DNA from: Limonium bicolor
Lineage: Eukaryota > Streptophyta > Magnoliopsida > Caryophyllales > Plumbaginaceae
Reading direction: 5' to 3'
NCBI GenBank assembly: GCA_023374045.1
Contig: CM041776.1
Coordinates: 283,711,999 to 283,775,998, forward strand
DNA length: 64,000 nucleotides
In this document: positions 45,028-56,404 of the stretch, piece after piece
Position numbering within the stretch: the first letter of the stretch is position 1
Layout of the letters: every line of letters begins with the position of its first letter
Position numbers and translations under genes: made by a program
Notes under the pieces: generated by a model
What the model was told of the DNA's origin: nothing
What the model saw: only the letters and a program-made list of their open reading frames with translations
The model's database searches: none

Positions 45028-45600
45028 GAGGCCTTGGTATTTGATCATCTTTTTAGTTATTGGTTATCCTATATATGTCAACTTTTTCTAACTAAGTCAT
45101 ATATATACACGAAGATAATCATACATTATAAAGATATTGTTCTTGACACTGATATCATTTGAAAAGAATCCTAAGGTGAGCCCAACACTCAGTTTTCTTG
45201 ATGAATCACCATCGAGTAAACTATATATAATGTATTGAATATCATAGCATAAATGTGTCATAATTGATGGTACTGTATACACTTGCATAGTATCTTTGGG
45301 TTGTTTTAGAGCGTATTCGATGAGAGATTAATGTCACACTAAACAGACATGTGTTTTTAACATTCAAGTTTTAATCTTGTTTTCCTATACATGTATAGTA
45401 ACATAAAATTTACATACAAACTAGTTACATAGTGACAAGTGTTAATTTTACCAGCTAAGTATTGCATTTTACATCCGCGGATTGTGTGGGCTGTTCACAA
45501 TACTAGTTTCTTGACGTTGGTAGTCGCATTTTCTCTGACGATTGACCGTCCAGATTGACGAAGATATTCAGCTGGGCTTAACATGATATGGGCTCACTTG
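45028..45600. other. Intergenic, no gene seen
   Basis: AT-rich sequence without recognisable features. Confidence 0.4.
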
Positions 45601-45608
45601 GGCCCAAA

Positions 45609-46310
45609 CAGGTGCGGAGTCAGAAAAATTTTCTAAGCAGGTTAGAAATTAAATAATATTAATTAGTAAAAATTAAAATTAATAAATTAATATCAAATAT
45701 AATTATATAAAATATGATATTAAATATATAGTTTGACATAAAAATTACATTAAAATTAAAATATATAAATTAATAAATAAAAAAGTTTGGTTTATTTTTT
45801 TATTTCTCGTTTAAAACACAAGTATACAAAATTACAAGTTAATGTCAATAATATAGAACAATACTTTTAAACTAGTAGTTTTTTTTCTAAAAACTTCTTC
45901 TAAAAATTATTTTGAGTAATAATATTATTTTAATTTACAAAATTTGTAATAAAAAACTAAAAACACTTGTAGTATGGATAGTAGGGGTATATGATTACTA
46001 AGACTGACATAATAATAAGATTTACTTTAGATTGTGTTGCTAAAATAAAATATTAAGAGTTTTCATATCTATTCTAGACTAAATATGATTTTTTACAATA
46101 TAATTCTAGAACAAATATTACATATTAATAGAAATCAAATTGATAACTAATATAATTTAGTAATATCATAGTGATATTTTACAAAATGTTATGGGGGTGA
46201 ACAAATATCTAATAACATAAATAAACCATATAACAAAAAAAACTAATACTAATTTTGTCATGTACCCGAGGGAGTTGGGGGCCAAACACCCACCCCTGTC
46301 TTCGCCTCTG
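45609..46310. mobile_element. hAT-like non-autonomous element, 702 bp, 8-bp TSD
   Basis: The left end CAGGTGCGGAGTCAG and right end, inverted, CAGAGGCGAAGACAG form imperfect terminal repeats. GGCCCAAA lies directly on both sides (45601-45608 and 46311-46318), the 8-bp duplication typical of hAT elements. The interior is very AT-rich and non-coding. Confidence 0.85.
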
Positions 46311-46341
46311 GGCCCAAAATTTGAGGGAAATGTTTGCCTAT

Positions 46342-46545
46342 CAGGGCGGACCCAGAGATTGAATGTTATAGGGTCACTGACAAATAGAAATTTCTATAGT
46401 TAATTTTTATGATATTTATAGGGTCACTAAGACATAAAATATCTACTATTTTATAAAAAAAACTACATTAAAACTTACTATCTGTTAATCAAGCCCCTCT
46501 TTGAGTCACTATCCAAAGGCCTGTCCTTTTTAATGGGCACCCGTG
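46342..46545. mobile_element. Possible hAT-like remnant
   Basis: It begins CAGGGCGGACCC, like the starts of its two neighbours, and repeats TATAGGGTCACT twice (about 46368 and 46419). A matching right end and target duplication are not clear. Confidence 0.3.
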
Positions 46546-46553
46546 CTCTGATC

Positions 46554-46986
46554 CAGTGGCGGACGTATATTCTGTGGGGGCACGTGCCCCACAGGTTTTT
46601 TGGAAAAATATAAATATATATGTGTCTATATATGAGAAAAATAAATAATAAATGTTAGATAATTAAATAGTATAGCATAAATATAATACTTTGATATTCA
46701 AAATACTGCATGTTCAAAACTTGGGTTGATTTTCTAATTTATTATAATTATAGTTGAAAAAGTGTCCTCACTTATAAATATATTAAAATGAAAGATAAAC
46801 TTGTTGGTGATAGAATAAGATATATTTAAGTCCATTAACAATAATATTATTATGTATCATTTTCAAATTATAAAGATACATAGACTAATTGTAATTTAAA
46901 TATTAAATATTATTTTAAAATATTTTATTGATTAGATTTCTATTCCATAAAAAATACCCGAGGTCTTAAGTTCTCATCCGCCACTG
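46554..46986. mobile_element. hAT-like non-autonomous element, 433 bp, 8-bp TSD
   Basis: The left end CAGTGGCGGACG and inverted right end CAGTGGCGGATG match at 10 of the first 10 bases. CTCTGATC lies on both sides (46546-46553 and 46987-46994). A G/C-rich palindrome (TGTGGGGGCACGTGCCCC) sits just inside the left end. No coding capacity. Confidence 0.9.
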
Positions 46987-46994
46987 CTCTGATC

Positions 46995-48287
46995 CATCAT
47001 TCTTGAGGAACTGAGTTGACCATCTCGCCACACTACTACTTTGAGTCAGCAAAGGGTAGTACTGTTTGGGCAAGAACTGAGATTCATTCTCGTCGTTAGA
47101 GCGCGACCTCACCGCTCCGCTCCGCTTCGATTTCAGTAGCGCAATATGCCAATACCATGCCATACAACAGTCCAATCTTATGCCAGTAATTCTAGGTTGT
47201 GGATGAATTGAAAATAAAGCTGCAGTGAAATATGCATGGTTGAGTTTGTCAATCAATTAATATATCCTGTTTCTTGCTATAGCAGTAGTAATAATAGTAC
47301 AAAGTACTGGTCGGTATTACCGTTATCCAATGGGTTCGTAGTTTATACATCGGATCTGGCAAACTAGTGCAGTCGCAGTACGATTACGTACCATATCAAC
47401 AGTACTGAATTGCTGATGTCGTCAAATCATTTCAAATTTGCATTTTGTAACCAGGCAGAATAAAATTCAATATGAATCTGGGATTAGAAAACGAGACATA
47501 TAATTTCGTTAAAATAGGTTTTCTCACGCCAGTCTTAGCAGGGCAGCACACGTGGGATCTGCAATGCAAGTTGAGTCGGTAACATGCGAGACTGGTTAGC
47601 ATTGAAATTTAGATGGAAACTTATAGCTATAAATAAAGGGCTTTGGACCTTTAGTCGGTGTGACCAGCTTGGCCACTTTGAAGGCGATTGAATGGTTGGA
47701 ACCGAAATGGACGAAGGCGCCATATCACTGTTTCTCTAGGATTACTAGTACTATACGACGTAGTAACAGGCTGACACGGCATGGTCACTTGCACTTGCTT
47801 TTGTGGGAATCTGCCCCGTGAAAAGAAAGTAACCCATTATTTTACAAGTCCACAACTGATGACAATTATCAAGCTCAAGTTAGAAAAAAAGTATGTAAGA
47901 GTGAAAAATAAGAATTTATGTGATAATTTTTGTTAGTACAATTGAAAGTTTCTAGATGTGGGTGATCTGAAACTATATATGACTCATAATGAATAGAAAG
48001 AAAGAAAGAACAGAACGAAATAAATGTTGAACATTTATTATAATTTATAATCAAGTATAACCTTACACAATCACATATTCAATGTGAATACAATCACCTA
48101 CCTCAAGAACATTATCTTGATAAAACTCTCACATAATTTGAATTCTAGATACCTACAACACAACTAACAACAAAACTCTCTTTGAATAGCAAATGAATAG
48201 GATCAAATGTTTCTTGTCATACACGGTACTCACCAGAAATCAAATGACTAACATACCAAAATTAACACATGTTCTAATTAGCACTAT
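46995..48287. other. Intergenic, no gene seen
   Basis: Mixed-composition sequence without recognisable genes. Frames at 46966-47256 and 47535-47723 (minus) have no known motif. Confidence 0.4.
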
Positions 48288-49411
48288 TATATTACATCCC
48301 CCACCCATGATAGGGCTGCCCATGGTAGGTTAACCTCCTTATTCGGTTAACCGCTTTCGGTTAACCGGGTCTTAGGTTTTCTAAAATCTAATTCCATTAC
48401 CATTCCATTTAGATCGGTTAACCGTTTAATTCGGTTTTCTAAAATCTGATTCCATTACCATTCCATTTAGACCGGTTAACCTTTAGTTTGGTTCGGTTTT
48501 ATCGGTTAACCTGGTATCTATGTAATTTTTTTAATTGATGAGACCCATACCATTAATATTATAGTACAACATTGATTATTCACCTAAATCATGAGTGACA
48601 AATCAATCAGATATGAGAAAAAATATAATAGTGTGCATATTCCCGCAATAGCTACATTAATTAATATATAAGGTGAACATTAATATTCAAAGTTTTTGAT
48701 TGTTTATATAATCGGTTAACCACGGTTAACAAAGCGGTTAATCATTATGGAAAATTCAATACCATTACCGAAACCGAAACCGGTCAATTTACACGGTTCG
48801 ATTAACCATACCGCAAGAACCGGTACGGTTAACCTGAAAACAGGTACGGTTAACTTCGGTTTTGATCGGATACCGCGGTTTCGGAATTTTTTGGGCAGCG
48901 CGAAATTACACACCCCACCCACGAGGTTTCAAAAATTAATTTGCCCACCATGTGGTTTCCTCTTTTTTACATCTGGCAACTTTTTTAATATTTGATCAAC
49001 TTAAAAGATGCTTAAATGTTCTCCAAAATTGATGAAACTTTACATGGACGATGCTAAGGTGTTATATTTTTGTCCAGTGCCAAATCCAAAGTTTTTTAAG
49101 CTCATATATGACCTGTGGGACCCAATGAAAACACTTTCACATGTCACATGTTTCATTGGGTCCCACAGACCACATATGAGCTTTAAAAAGTTTGGATTTC
49201 ACGTTCGACCAAAATATAACACCTTAGCATCGTCCATGTAATGTTTCATCAATTTTGGACAACATTTAAGCATCTTTTAAGTTGATCAAATATTAGAAAA
49301 GTTGTCAGATGTAAAAAAAGAGGAAACCACATGGGTGGGCAAAGTAATTTTGAAACCTCGTGGGTGGGGTGTGTAATTTCGCCAAACGTCATGGTGGGCG
49401 ATGTAATTCCC
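48288..49411. mobile_element. Fold-back MITE sharing its core with 26257-26661, split by a hAT element
   Basis: Left and right halves (about 48288-48310 plus 48903-49135, and 49140-49411) are inverted copies. The inner 130 bp of each arm matches the core of the element at 26257-26661 (CCAAAATTGATGAAAC and the TGGGACCCAATGAA turn). The outer arms differ and are built from CCCACC(A/C)ATG and CACGAGGTTTCAAAA units. The left arm lacks about 7 bases where the hAT element sits. A flanking duplication was not found. Confidence 0.75.
48311..48902. mobile_element. hAT-like element with repeated CGGTTAACC, nested in the fold-back element
   Basis: The left end TAGGGCTGCCCATGG and inverted right end CGCGCTGCCCAAAAA share GCTGCCCA. 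Inside, CGGTTAACC and close variants occur about eight or more times near both ends. It interrupts the left arm of the fold-back element, whose text resumes with GCGAAATTACACACCCC. No intact 8-bp duplication remains. Confidence 0.6.
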
Positions 49412-49690
49412 TAATAAGAAGGAAAATTCATAAAAGGGACTGGGGGGCAATTAGGGAAAGGGCACGAAAAAATAAGATAAGGGGAGAGAGGTGCAGTGAG
49501 AGAGGGGTGCAAGAGAAAAAGGACAGAAATACCCGACGAGGGAACGGACTAGGGGAAAGGGCACAAGAGGGAAAAAGGCAAAAACAAGAAAAAAGGCAAA
49601 GGAAGAGAAAAGAGAGAGAGAAAGAAAACACAGGAAAACAAAGCAGAAAAAGAAAAAAACGGGAAAAGAGCGAAAAATACTAATAATTAT
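49412..49690 (+). other. Purine-rich tract
   Basis: Nearly all A and G on the plus strand for about 240 bp (49440-49680), giving a Lys/Arg/Glu-rich chance frame of 107 codons. It may form triplex or act as a simple-sequence region. Not a gene. Confidence 0.7.
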
Positions 49691-49865
49691 TAGAATATTT
49701 TTTAACAAAATTATTAAGTACCATAAAATAGTATATACATTTTAAAGACATAATAGTAATTAAATAATTTTAAATGAATTTTTAAGAAATGATTAAAATT
49801 GACAAAAAATAATATTAAGAGAAATTAAAATTTTTGAAAACATTTGAAACATAAATAAAGTGGTT

Positions 49866-50800
49866 CAATTAACAGCTACTCTAGGAGGAATGTTTTATTC
49901 GGTGCTAACGGTTTAATAACTATCTTTATATCTCCATAATGTTTCAACTTATGCGCTCTACCTATTATTTGGATATACTAGCAAAGATGCATGGTCTAAT
50001 GAGGCTACTGTGAAATATTTACTCATGGGTGAGGCAAGATCCTCCATTCTGGTTCATTGTTTTTCTTGGTTATATGATTAATCCAACAGAGAGATCGAAC
50101 TTCAAGAAATAGTGAATGGTCTTATCAATACACAAATTTACAACTCCCCAGGAATTTCAATTGCGCTTATATTCATCACTATAGGAGTTGGGTTCAAGCT
50201 TTCCCAACCCGTTCTCATCAATGGACTCCTGATGTATACGAAGGAGTGTGGTTCATTCAAAAAATTCCTAGCTCTCCATCTATCTCTGAGATGTTTGGAT
50301 TTTCTAAAACTCCATGGACATGCAAAAGAGAAATTTATCCCCACTCAAACTCAGACATAACTTTTACTTATTCAAAAACAATTAAGGTGAAGCAGGGTCA
50401 CGCACACAACGAATCTCTTTATGATAAGCAGATTCATTTTGTAAGTTTGTTATTACAAGAAGTTCCTACAAAGGATCGAACTAATGACGTACACAATACT
50501 CATGTAGATGCTACATAGTTGGTTCTTATCCTTCAGAGACTACGGGAATAATAGGAGCATCCGTAGACAAAAGGATCGCCCTAACATGATCATCTCGTGG
50601 CTATTGAGAACGAATCAAATCATATGGTTATATTTCTCAATCTTTTTTACTTGCTCCTATGAGACTAGGGTCGAAAAGATAAATCAGTCATTCGCAACCA
50701 TTGATGAAGAATTCCTAGAAAAGTTAAGGACTAGTAATCGTTTTAGCCGATCTTATACATATGCGAGGAAGGTAATAAAAATAGAAAGAAGATGAGTTAT
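49866..50800 (+). pseudogene. ndhB: Nuclear plastid DNA: ndhB exon 1 (3' part) and start of its intron
   Basis: From about 49870 the plus strand reads as NDH subunit 2: ATLGGM near the start, then DVRSNEA-like text with changes, [20 protein letters not shown] (ATG-led frame at 50112) and [14 protein letters not shown]. It passes near 50340 into the group II intron, recognisable through AAGCAGGGTCA and the stretch to ATAGAAAGAAGATGAG. Several frameshifts and substitutions show it is dead. In the plastid the product is a membrane subunit of the NADH dehydrogenase-like complex. The copia element at 50801 interrupts the intron; the copy resumes at 56405. Confidence 0.92.
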
Positions 50801-51098
50801 TATTGGAAAACATGAAGATGAAAGCGATTGAAGCTTGAAGAAGATGAGAGAATTTTACTTTTGTACATATATTCTTCTTGGTAAAACGTTGTATTACAGA
50901 ACTAATGACCCAGCTTTGTTTATATACTAATATATCTCTTTGTAAAGATAAATAATGCTGTTAATAAAATCCTAACTAACCAAATATTTAGATGTTTACA
51001 GATAAAGAAACAAAACTGTAAACTTGTAAATATAATGTGGGCCTAAACATTGTACTAGGCTAATTAAATACTGGACTGGGCTGAATATTAGCCCAATA
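50801..51098 (-). repeat. 3' LTR of the copia element
   Basis: 298 bp, TATTGG to CCAATA. On the minus strand it directly follows a G-run (51099-51111), part of the polypurine tract. Confidence 0.92.
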
Positions 51099-54000
51099 CC
51101 CCCCCCCCCCTCAAGCCGTTGATCAGAAGTATGAGTGTAAGTGATGTCCACCAAACCTTGTTGAATCTTCTCCCGGACAAAATGACAATCAATTTCAATG
51201 TGTTTAGTACGTTCATGAAAAACAGGGTTGCGTGCTATATATATAGCTGACTGGTTGTCACACTTGACCGGTACAAGAGTAATGTGTGTGGCATCCAGTT
51301 CATGTAACAAACGTGTAAGCCATGTCAATTCCGCTGTAACCCGTCGTAAGGAACGGTATTCCGCTTCTGCACTAGAAAGAGACACCGAGCCTTGCTTCTT
51401 AGTCTTCCAAGAAATAGGACTATCTCCTAGGAAAATGAAATAACCGGACACAGATTTTCTGGTGTTTGGACAGGCAGCCCAATCAGAGTCACAGTAGGCA
51501 AGAAGATCAAGTGTAGGAGTAGAACCTTTGGCGAGGACGATGCCATAGTTCAGGGTTCCTCTGATATAACGAAGAGTATGTATGGCTGCCTCCATATGAA
51601 TATCACTTGGATTTTTCATAAACTGGCTAAGAACCTGAACTGTAAAACTGATATCTGGTCGGGTGTTGGTTAAGTAGTTGAGCTTACCCACTAACCGTCT
51701 GTAAAGTGTGGGATCCTTGAGAGATGTGCCATCATCAACACGTAGCTGTTTGCCCACAACCATTGGACCTCTCGAAATTCTTTCGTCAGCGCTAGCGTAT
51801 TCCTTCAAAAGTTCCAAGCAAAACTTTCGTTGTGAAAGAATATAACCCTGATTGTATGGAATAAATTCTATTCCCAAGAAATAATGCAAGCTTCCTAGAT
51901 CCTTGACACGGAAGTTGAGATCTAGAGCCCGCTTAATTCCATCTATTTCCTTTTGACAAGCTCCAACGATCAACATGTCATCCACATAAACTGCTATGTA
52001 TATCTTGCTCTGAGTAGTCTCCTTATAGAAAAGAGAATAATCATTCTTTGATTGGACAAAATCAAGAGTGTGAAGGAAACTGGCCAGTTTGGAGAATCAC
52101 TGTCTAGAAGCCTGTTTGAGCCCATACAATGACTTGCGCAACCGACATGCCTTGTTTGCCACTGCGACCTCTAGACCCTGAGGCAAGCGCATGTAAACCT
52201 CTTCATCAAGATCACCATGCAAGAAAGCATTATTAACATCGAGCTGGTTAATGATCCACCCTTTGCTAAGAGCCACAACAATAAGAGAACGGATCGTCGT
52301 GAGCTTGACCACTGGGGAAAAAAGTTTCGTGATAGTCAAGACCATGACGTTGAGTGAACCCCTTTGCTACTAAACGAGCCTTGTACCGTTCTAACGTCCC
52401 ATCAGATTTGAGCTTGACTTTGTAGACCCACTTGCACCCAATCAATTTCTTTCCTCGTGGTAAAGTCACAATATCCCATGTATCGTTTGCTTCTAATGCT
52501 TGTAACTCATTGTGCATGGCAATCCGCCAATGTTCATGTTGTGCAGCGGCTTGATAACTATGTGGTGCACACATATCCGGATTAGATGACTGAGCATAAG
52601 AAGCCGTAGAAAGCAGTGCCACAGAACTAGCAGGTGTAGTTTCTGTTAAATTAACACAATGAGCAATAGAACTGTCAGGAGGAGTCGCAGTTCCGTAAAC
52701 TCGCTCATCAAGTATCTATTGAAAACAAGAATTGCACATATAATCATTCAAGTAGCCTGGCTTGTGAACCTCTCTACTTGAACGTCTCAAACTTGTTTGA
52801 GCAGGATCTGCCGCTTCTTGGGGTGCAGAAGTATCCACATCGAGCTGAGTTGCTTGCAATAAGGGTGGTTCTTCATCCACTAACATAGGGTTCTGATTCC
52901 CCTCCAAATTCGTTGGTTGTGGATGTTGGATGCTCGTGTTGTGAAATGGGAAATCATGAACATGAAATTTAATATCTCTGCAGACCTCAACAGTACGAGT
53001 CTCTATGCTCATGATTTTATACCCTTTCTTTCTTGGATCATCTCCCAGATAAATGCAAGCTTCTCCACGTGGTTCAAACTTTCCTCCTTTTGGACCAACA
53101 ATTGTCTTATAGCATAAACATCCAAAAGGCTTGATCTCATGATATGAAGGTTTGCTACCATACAAACTCTCATGTGGTGTCACACCATTTAATGCCTTGG
53201 TAGGTAGAAGATTGATCAAAAAGGTTGCATATAGAATACACTCTCCCCAGTATTCAAGTGGTACATTGGATTGAAAGAATACTGCCCTTGCTGTTTCCAG
53301 AAGATATTTGTGGTTCCTTTCTACTATGGCATTCTGTTGAGGTGTATAAGAACATTTTGTTTGATGAACAATTCCTTGTTGCGCATAATAAGATTTTCCA
53401 TCGTTAGAACACCCCAGCTCTTTGGCATTATCTGTTCTCACCACTTTGACCTTTGTATCAAATTGTCTTTCCACCATTCTAATAAAATTAATGATGGCCT
53501 TCCAAGCATGTCCCTTCTGTTTGATGAGAGTAACCCAAGTAGTACGAGTATAATCATCAACGAAACACACAAAGTATTTGTACCCGTTGTATGTGTTGGT
53601 AATAAAGGGGCCCCAAACGTCAATATGTAACATCTCAAAAGCTCTCTTGGTTTTGCTTGTAGAATTAGCGAACGGTAAACGTTGAGCTCTAGCTTTGTAA
53701 TGAACATCACAAGCATACTCTAGAGAAAAATCGGTCTCTTTTATTATTCCAAGTTTTACAAGCTTTCGAAAAGGCACATGTCCTAGCCTTATATGCATAT
53801 CTAGAGCCTTTGGGCTGACTACATTAACCGCACCATTGTAACAGCCCAAAACGACTTGACGATCCGGTCCATTCTCGCATCTGGTGGTACTGGATCTGAT
53901 AGTGTTGGAAAAACTGGAACGACCCAATTTGCTTCTGGCCCAATTGTCTAGACAGCCTGCATCCAAAACAAAAAGGTTATCTCGACCGTCTCCTACCTTG

Positions 54001-55500
54001 CTACTCTCCCCTGTGATACGGTCCTGGACATAGCAACCAGAAGAATCGAAAATGAGAGCACATTCATACTGTTTTACCATCTTCGCCACTGATATGAGAT
54101 TAAACATGAAATTCGGTACGAACAGAACTTCCTTTAGTCTCGTATTATTTCCTAATCTCACATCTCCGACAAGGGTTATGATTTGCGGGCTACCATCTGG
54201 TAAGAGTACTGTTCTTTCTCTCTCTAATATTCTCCAATTTTCCAACATGCAATGAGCTCCCGACATGTGATCGGTTGCTCCAGAGTCTATAAGCCATTGT
54301 CCTTTGAATGTATTGCCAGAATAATTACTCATTAAGCACAATTTATTGCTAACACAGAAGGTATTGTTACCTGAGAAGTTGCAATAATCGATCCCTTCTG
54401 TGTTTGCGTTTGTGGCTTTGTTACGAAACAGCTCTGTAATTTGTTGTATTTGTCTGGGCGTTAATCCTTCTCCCTGACTTTCTGTGTTATTACTTAGCTC
54501 TGGATCCGAAACCTCGTTTGTGAACGCCTTCTTCCTTCGAGCTAAAACTTTGTCCCGGCCATGAATTTGATAACAATCTACCACGGTATGGTCTGGTTTC
54601 TTGCAATTACTGCAAGTGAGTTTCTGAAAACACTCTTCTTGACTGTGCCCTAGCTTCTTACAGTAAGAACAAGATACTTTCTTCTCGTCGAATCTTCTGC
54701 TAGGGTTTCTTGAACTTTCTCCTCCAGTGCTGGCTTGACTATAAAACGACATTGAATTGTCGTTCTGATGAGTATTTCCCCTCTGTTCCTCCTCTTGAAC
54801 AACCAAGGAGAAAGCTTCCTCTAATGTCGGGGTTGTCTTCATCGCTAATATTTGTCCCCTGATGGGCAAATACTTCCAATTCAACCCCATCAGAAAGTGA
54901 ACAAGTTTATCCTGATTGCTCAACTTCTTGAGGGATTCTCTAGCGCCGCAAGTGCAACCGGAGAAAGTACACCTGGGAAAGAGACAAGCTAAGTCCAGTT
55001 CACCCCACGCTCTCTTCAATCTTGTATAATAATCTGCTACACTTTCTTCGCCTTGTCTAATTTCTGAGATTTCTCGTTTCAGGCCATGAATGACGGCAAG
55101 ATTGGTGTGCTCGAACCGCTTCAACAATTCATCCCAGAGCTCCTTGGGATCATCACAAAAACGAACACTCTCAGCAATAGTAGGACCAAGCGCCATCTTC
55201 AGCCACGATAACACCAGGGAATCCGATCTTTCCCAAGCTCCAAGCCGGATTACATCCGATTCATCGGGTTTCTCCACTTTCCCGGTAAGAAACCCATACT
55301 TGTTTTTAACCTTTAAGGCTGTTATCATGTTTGTCTTCCATCCCTGAAATCCCTTGCATCAAATCTTGAAACAAGACTTAACCCTAGGTTTTCCGCAGAA
55401 TGAACATAAATGGGATCATTTATGTCGATGATAGAATTGGTTGATACAGAAGCAGCCGACAGAGCCTCCTTCTTCCCCTTATTTGCATCATCCGCCATTC
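51099..55500 (-). pseudogene. Copia gag-pol, inactivated
   Basis: Order gag, protease, integrase, RT, RNase H, as in Ty1/copia. The main frame 52716-55328 (870 codons) holds gag, two zinc knuckles (Cys220-Cys233 and Cys239-Cys252), protease (WLIDSGATDHM, Asp348), and integrase with Asp570, Asp633 and Glu670. The integrase zinc site reads CDVH, where a second Cys is expected. Gag probably starts near 55498 (MADDANKGKK) and is separated from the main frame by a frameshift near 55350-55370. RT follows an in-frame amber stop at 52716; it has WVYKVKLKSDG, a one-base gain in a T-run near 52316, [12 protein letters not shown], a TGA stop near 52097 and YVDDM. RNase H (CDSDWAACPNTRKSVSGY) ends early: HTSDQ runs straight into the polypurine tract, so the C-terminal end is deleted. 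Not autonomous. Confidence 0.92.
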
Positions 55501-55535
55501 TTGAAGAAGATTGAGAAAGCCGCAGAAGCACCTAA

Positions 55536-55548
55536 GCTACTGATACCA
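55536..55548 (-). other. Primer-binding site of the copia element
   Basis: TGGTATCAGTAGC on the minus strand directly follows the LTR end, the initiator-Met tRNA site of copia elements with a small change near its end. Confidence 0.85.
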
Positions 55549-56404
55549 TATTGGAAAACATAATGTGTCCGGCCCGGCAGCCCGGTCCGACCCGGCCCGT
55601 AAAATAGCCCGACGAGCCCGAACCAGATAGGGCTTCCGGGCGGGCTTGGACATAAAATTAGGCCCGAATGAAAAACCGGGCCGGGCCGCGGCACATTTTT
55701 TGAGCCCGTGGGCAAGCCCGGCCCGGCCCGATTTTATATTATTATTATATATTTTTAAAATAATATATACATACTTAATTTTTATATAATATATACAAAA
55801 ATTAGATATAATATAAATTTTAAATAAGTTATATATATAATATATTAATTTTAAATAAGTATATATCTAACATATAAATCTATATTAAAATATATTAATT
55901 TAATTTTTTTTTATTAATTTATATTAAAAAAATTAAAAAACCGGGCCGGGCGGGCCGGGCTTCGGCAAAGTCTGGAAAAAATCGGGCCTAGCCCGGCCCG
56001 GCCCGAGCATGTAAAAAACCGGGCTTGGTTTTTGAAAATAGGCCCGACGGGCCTAAAATTTTCCTCTAACCCGGCCCGAACCCGGCCTGCCCGCCCGAAT
56101 GATCACCTCTAGAAAACATGAAGACGAAAGCGATTGAAGCTTGAAGAAGATGAGAGAATTTTACTTTTGTACATATATTCTTCTTGGTAAAACGTTGTAT
56201 TACAGAACTAATGACCCAACTTTGTTTATATACTAATATATCTCTTTGTAAAGATAAATAATGTTGTTAATAAAATCCTAACTAACCAAATATTTAGATG
56301 TTTACAGATAAAGAAACAAAACTGTAAACTTGTAAATATAATGTGGGCCTAAACATTGTACTAGGCTAATTAAATACTGGACTGGGCTGAATATTAGCCC
56401 AATA
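55549..56404 (-). repeat. 5' LTR of the copia element, split by a hAT-like insertion
   Basis: Removing 55562-56111 and one copy of GAAAACAT leaves 298 bp, the same length as the other LTR. Confidence 0.92.
55562..56111. mobile_element. hAT-like MITE with GGGCCGGGC repeats, 550 bp, in the copia LTR
   Basis: GAAAACAT lies on both sides (55554-55561 and 56112-56119), an 8-bp duplication as made by hAT elements. Both ends are rich in CCCGGCCCG and GCCCGAC units in inverted arrangement, around an AT-only centre (about 55735-55940). The terminal repeats are poor (AATGTGTCC against TAGAGGTGATC). No protein. Confidence 0.85.

Larger units (their letters stand above)
50801..56404 (-). mobile_element. 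Ty1/copia retrotransposon, complete with both LTRs, TSD GTTAT
   Basis: Minus-strand element with a 298-bp LTR at 50801-51098 (3') and a 298-bp LTR at 55549-56404 (5'; interrupted by a 550-bp insertion plus its 8-bp duplication). GTTAT lies on both sides (50796-50800 and 56405-56409). The LTRs differ at three positions, all transitions, about 1%, so insertion is recent relative to the surrounding decayed elements. LTR ends are TATTGG and CCAATA rather than the usual TG and CA. The element sits in the intron of the nuclear ndhB copy and is younger than it. Confidence 0.95.

Noticed and set aside
44502..45091. Long open frames of about 180-190 codons
   Set aside because: They consist almost wholly of N from the assembly gap.
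49360..49683. 107-codon Lys/Arg/Glu-rich frame
   Set aside because: It is the translation of a purine tract.
52716..52718. Amber stop between copia integrase and RT as programmed readthrough
   Set aside because: The frame does continue after it, but the bases that follow do not fit known readthrough contexts, and the element has other disabling changes. A plain nonsense mutation is more likely.
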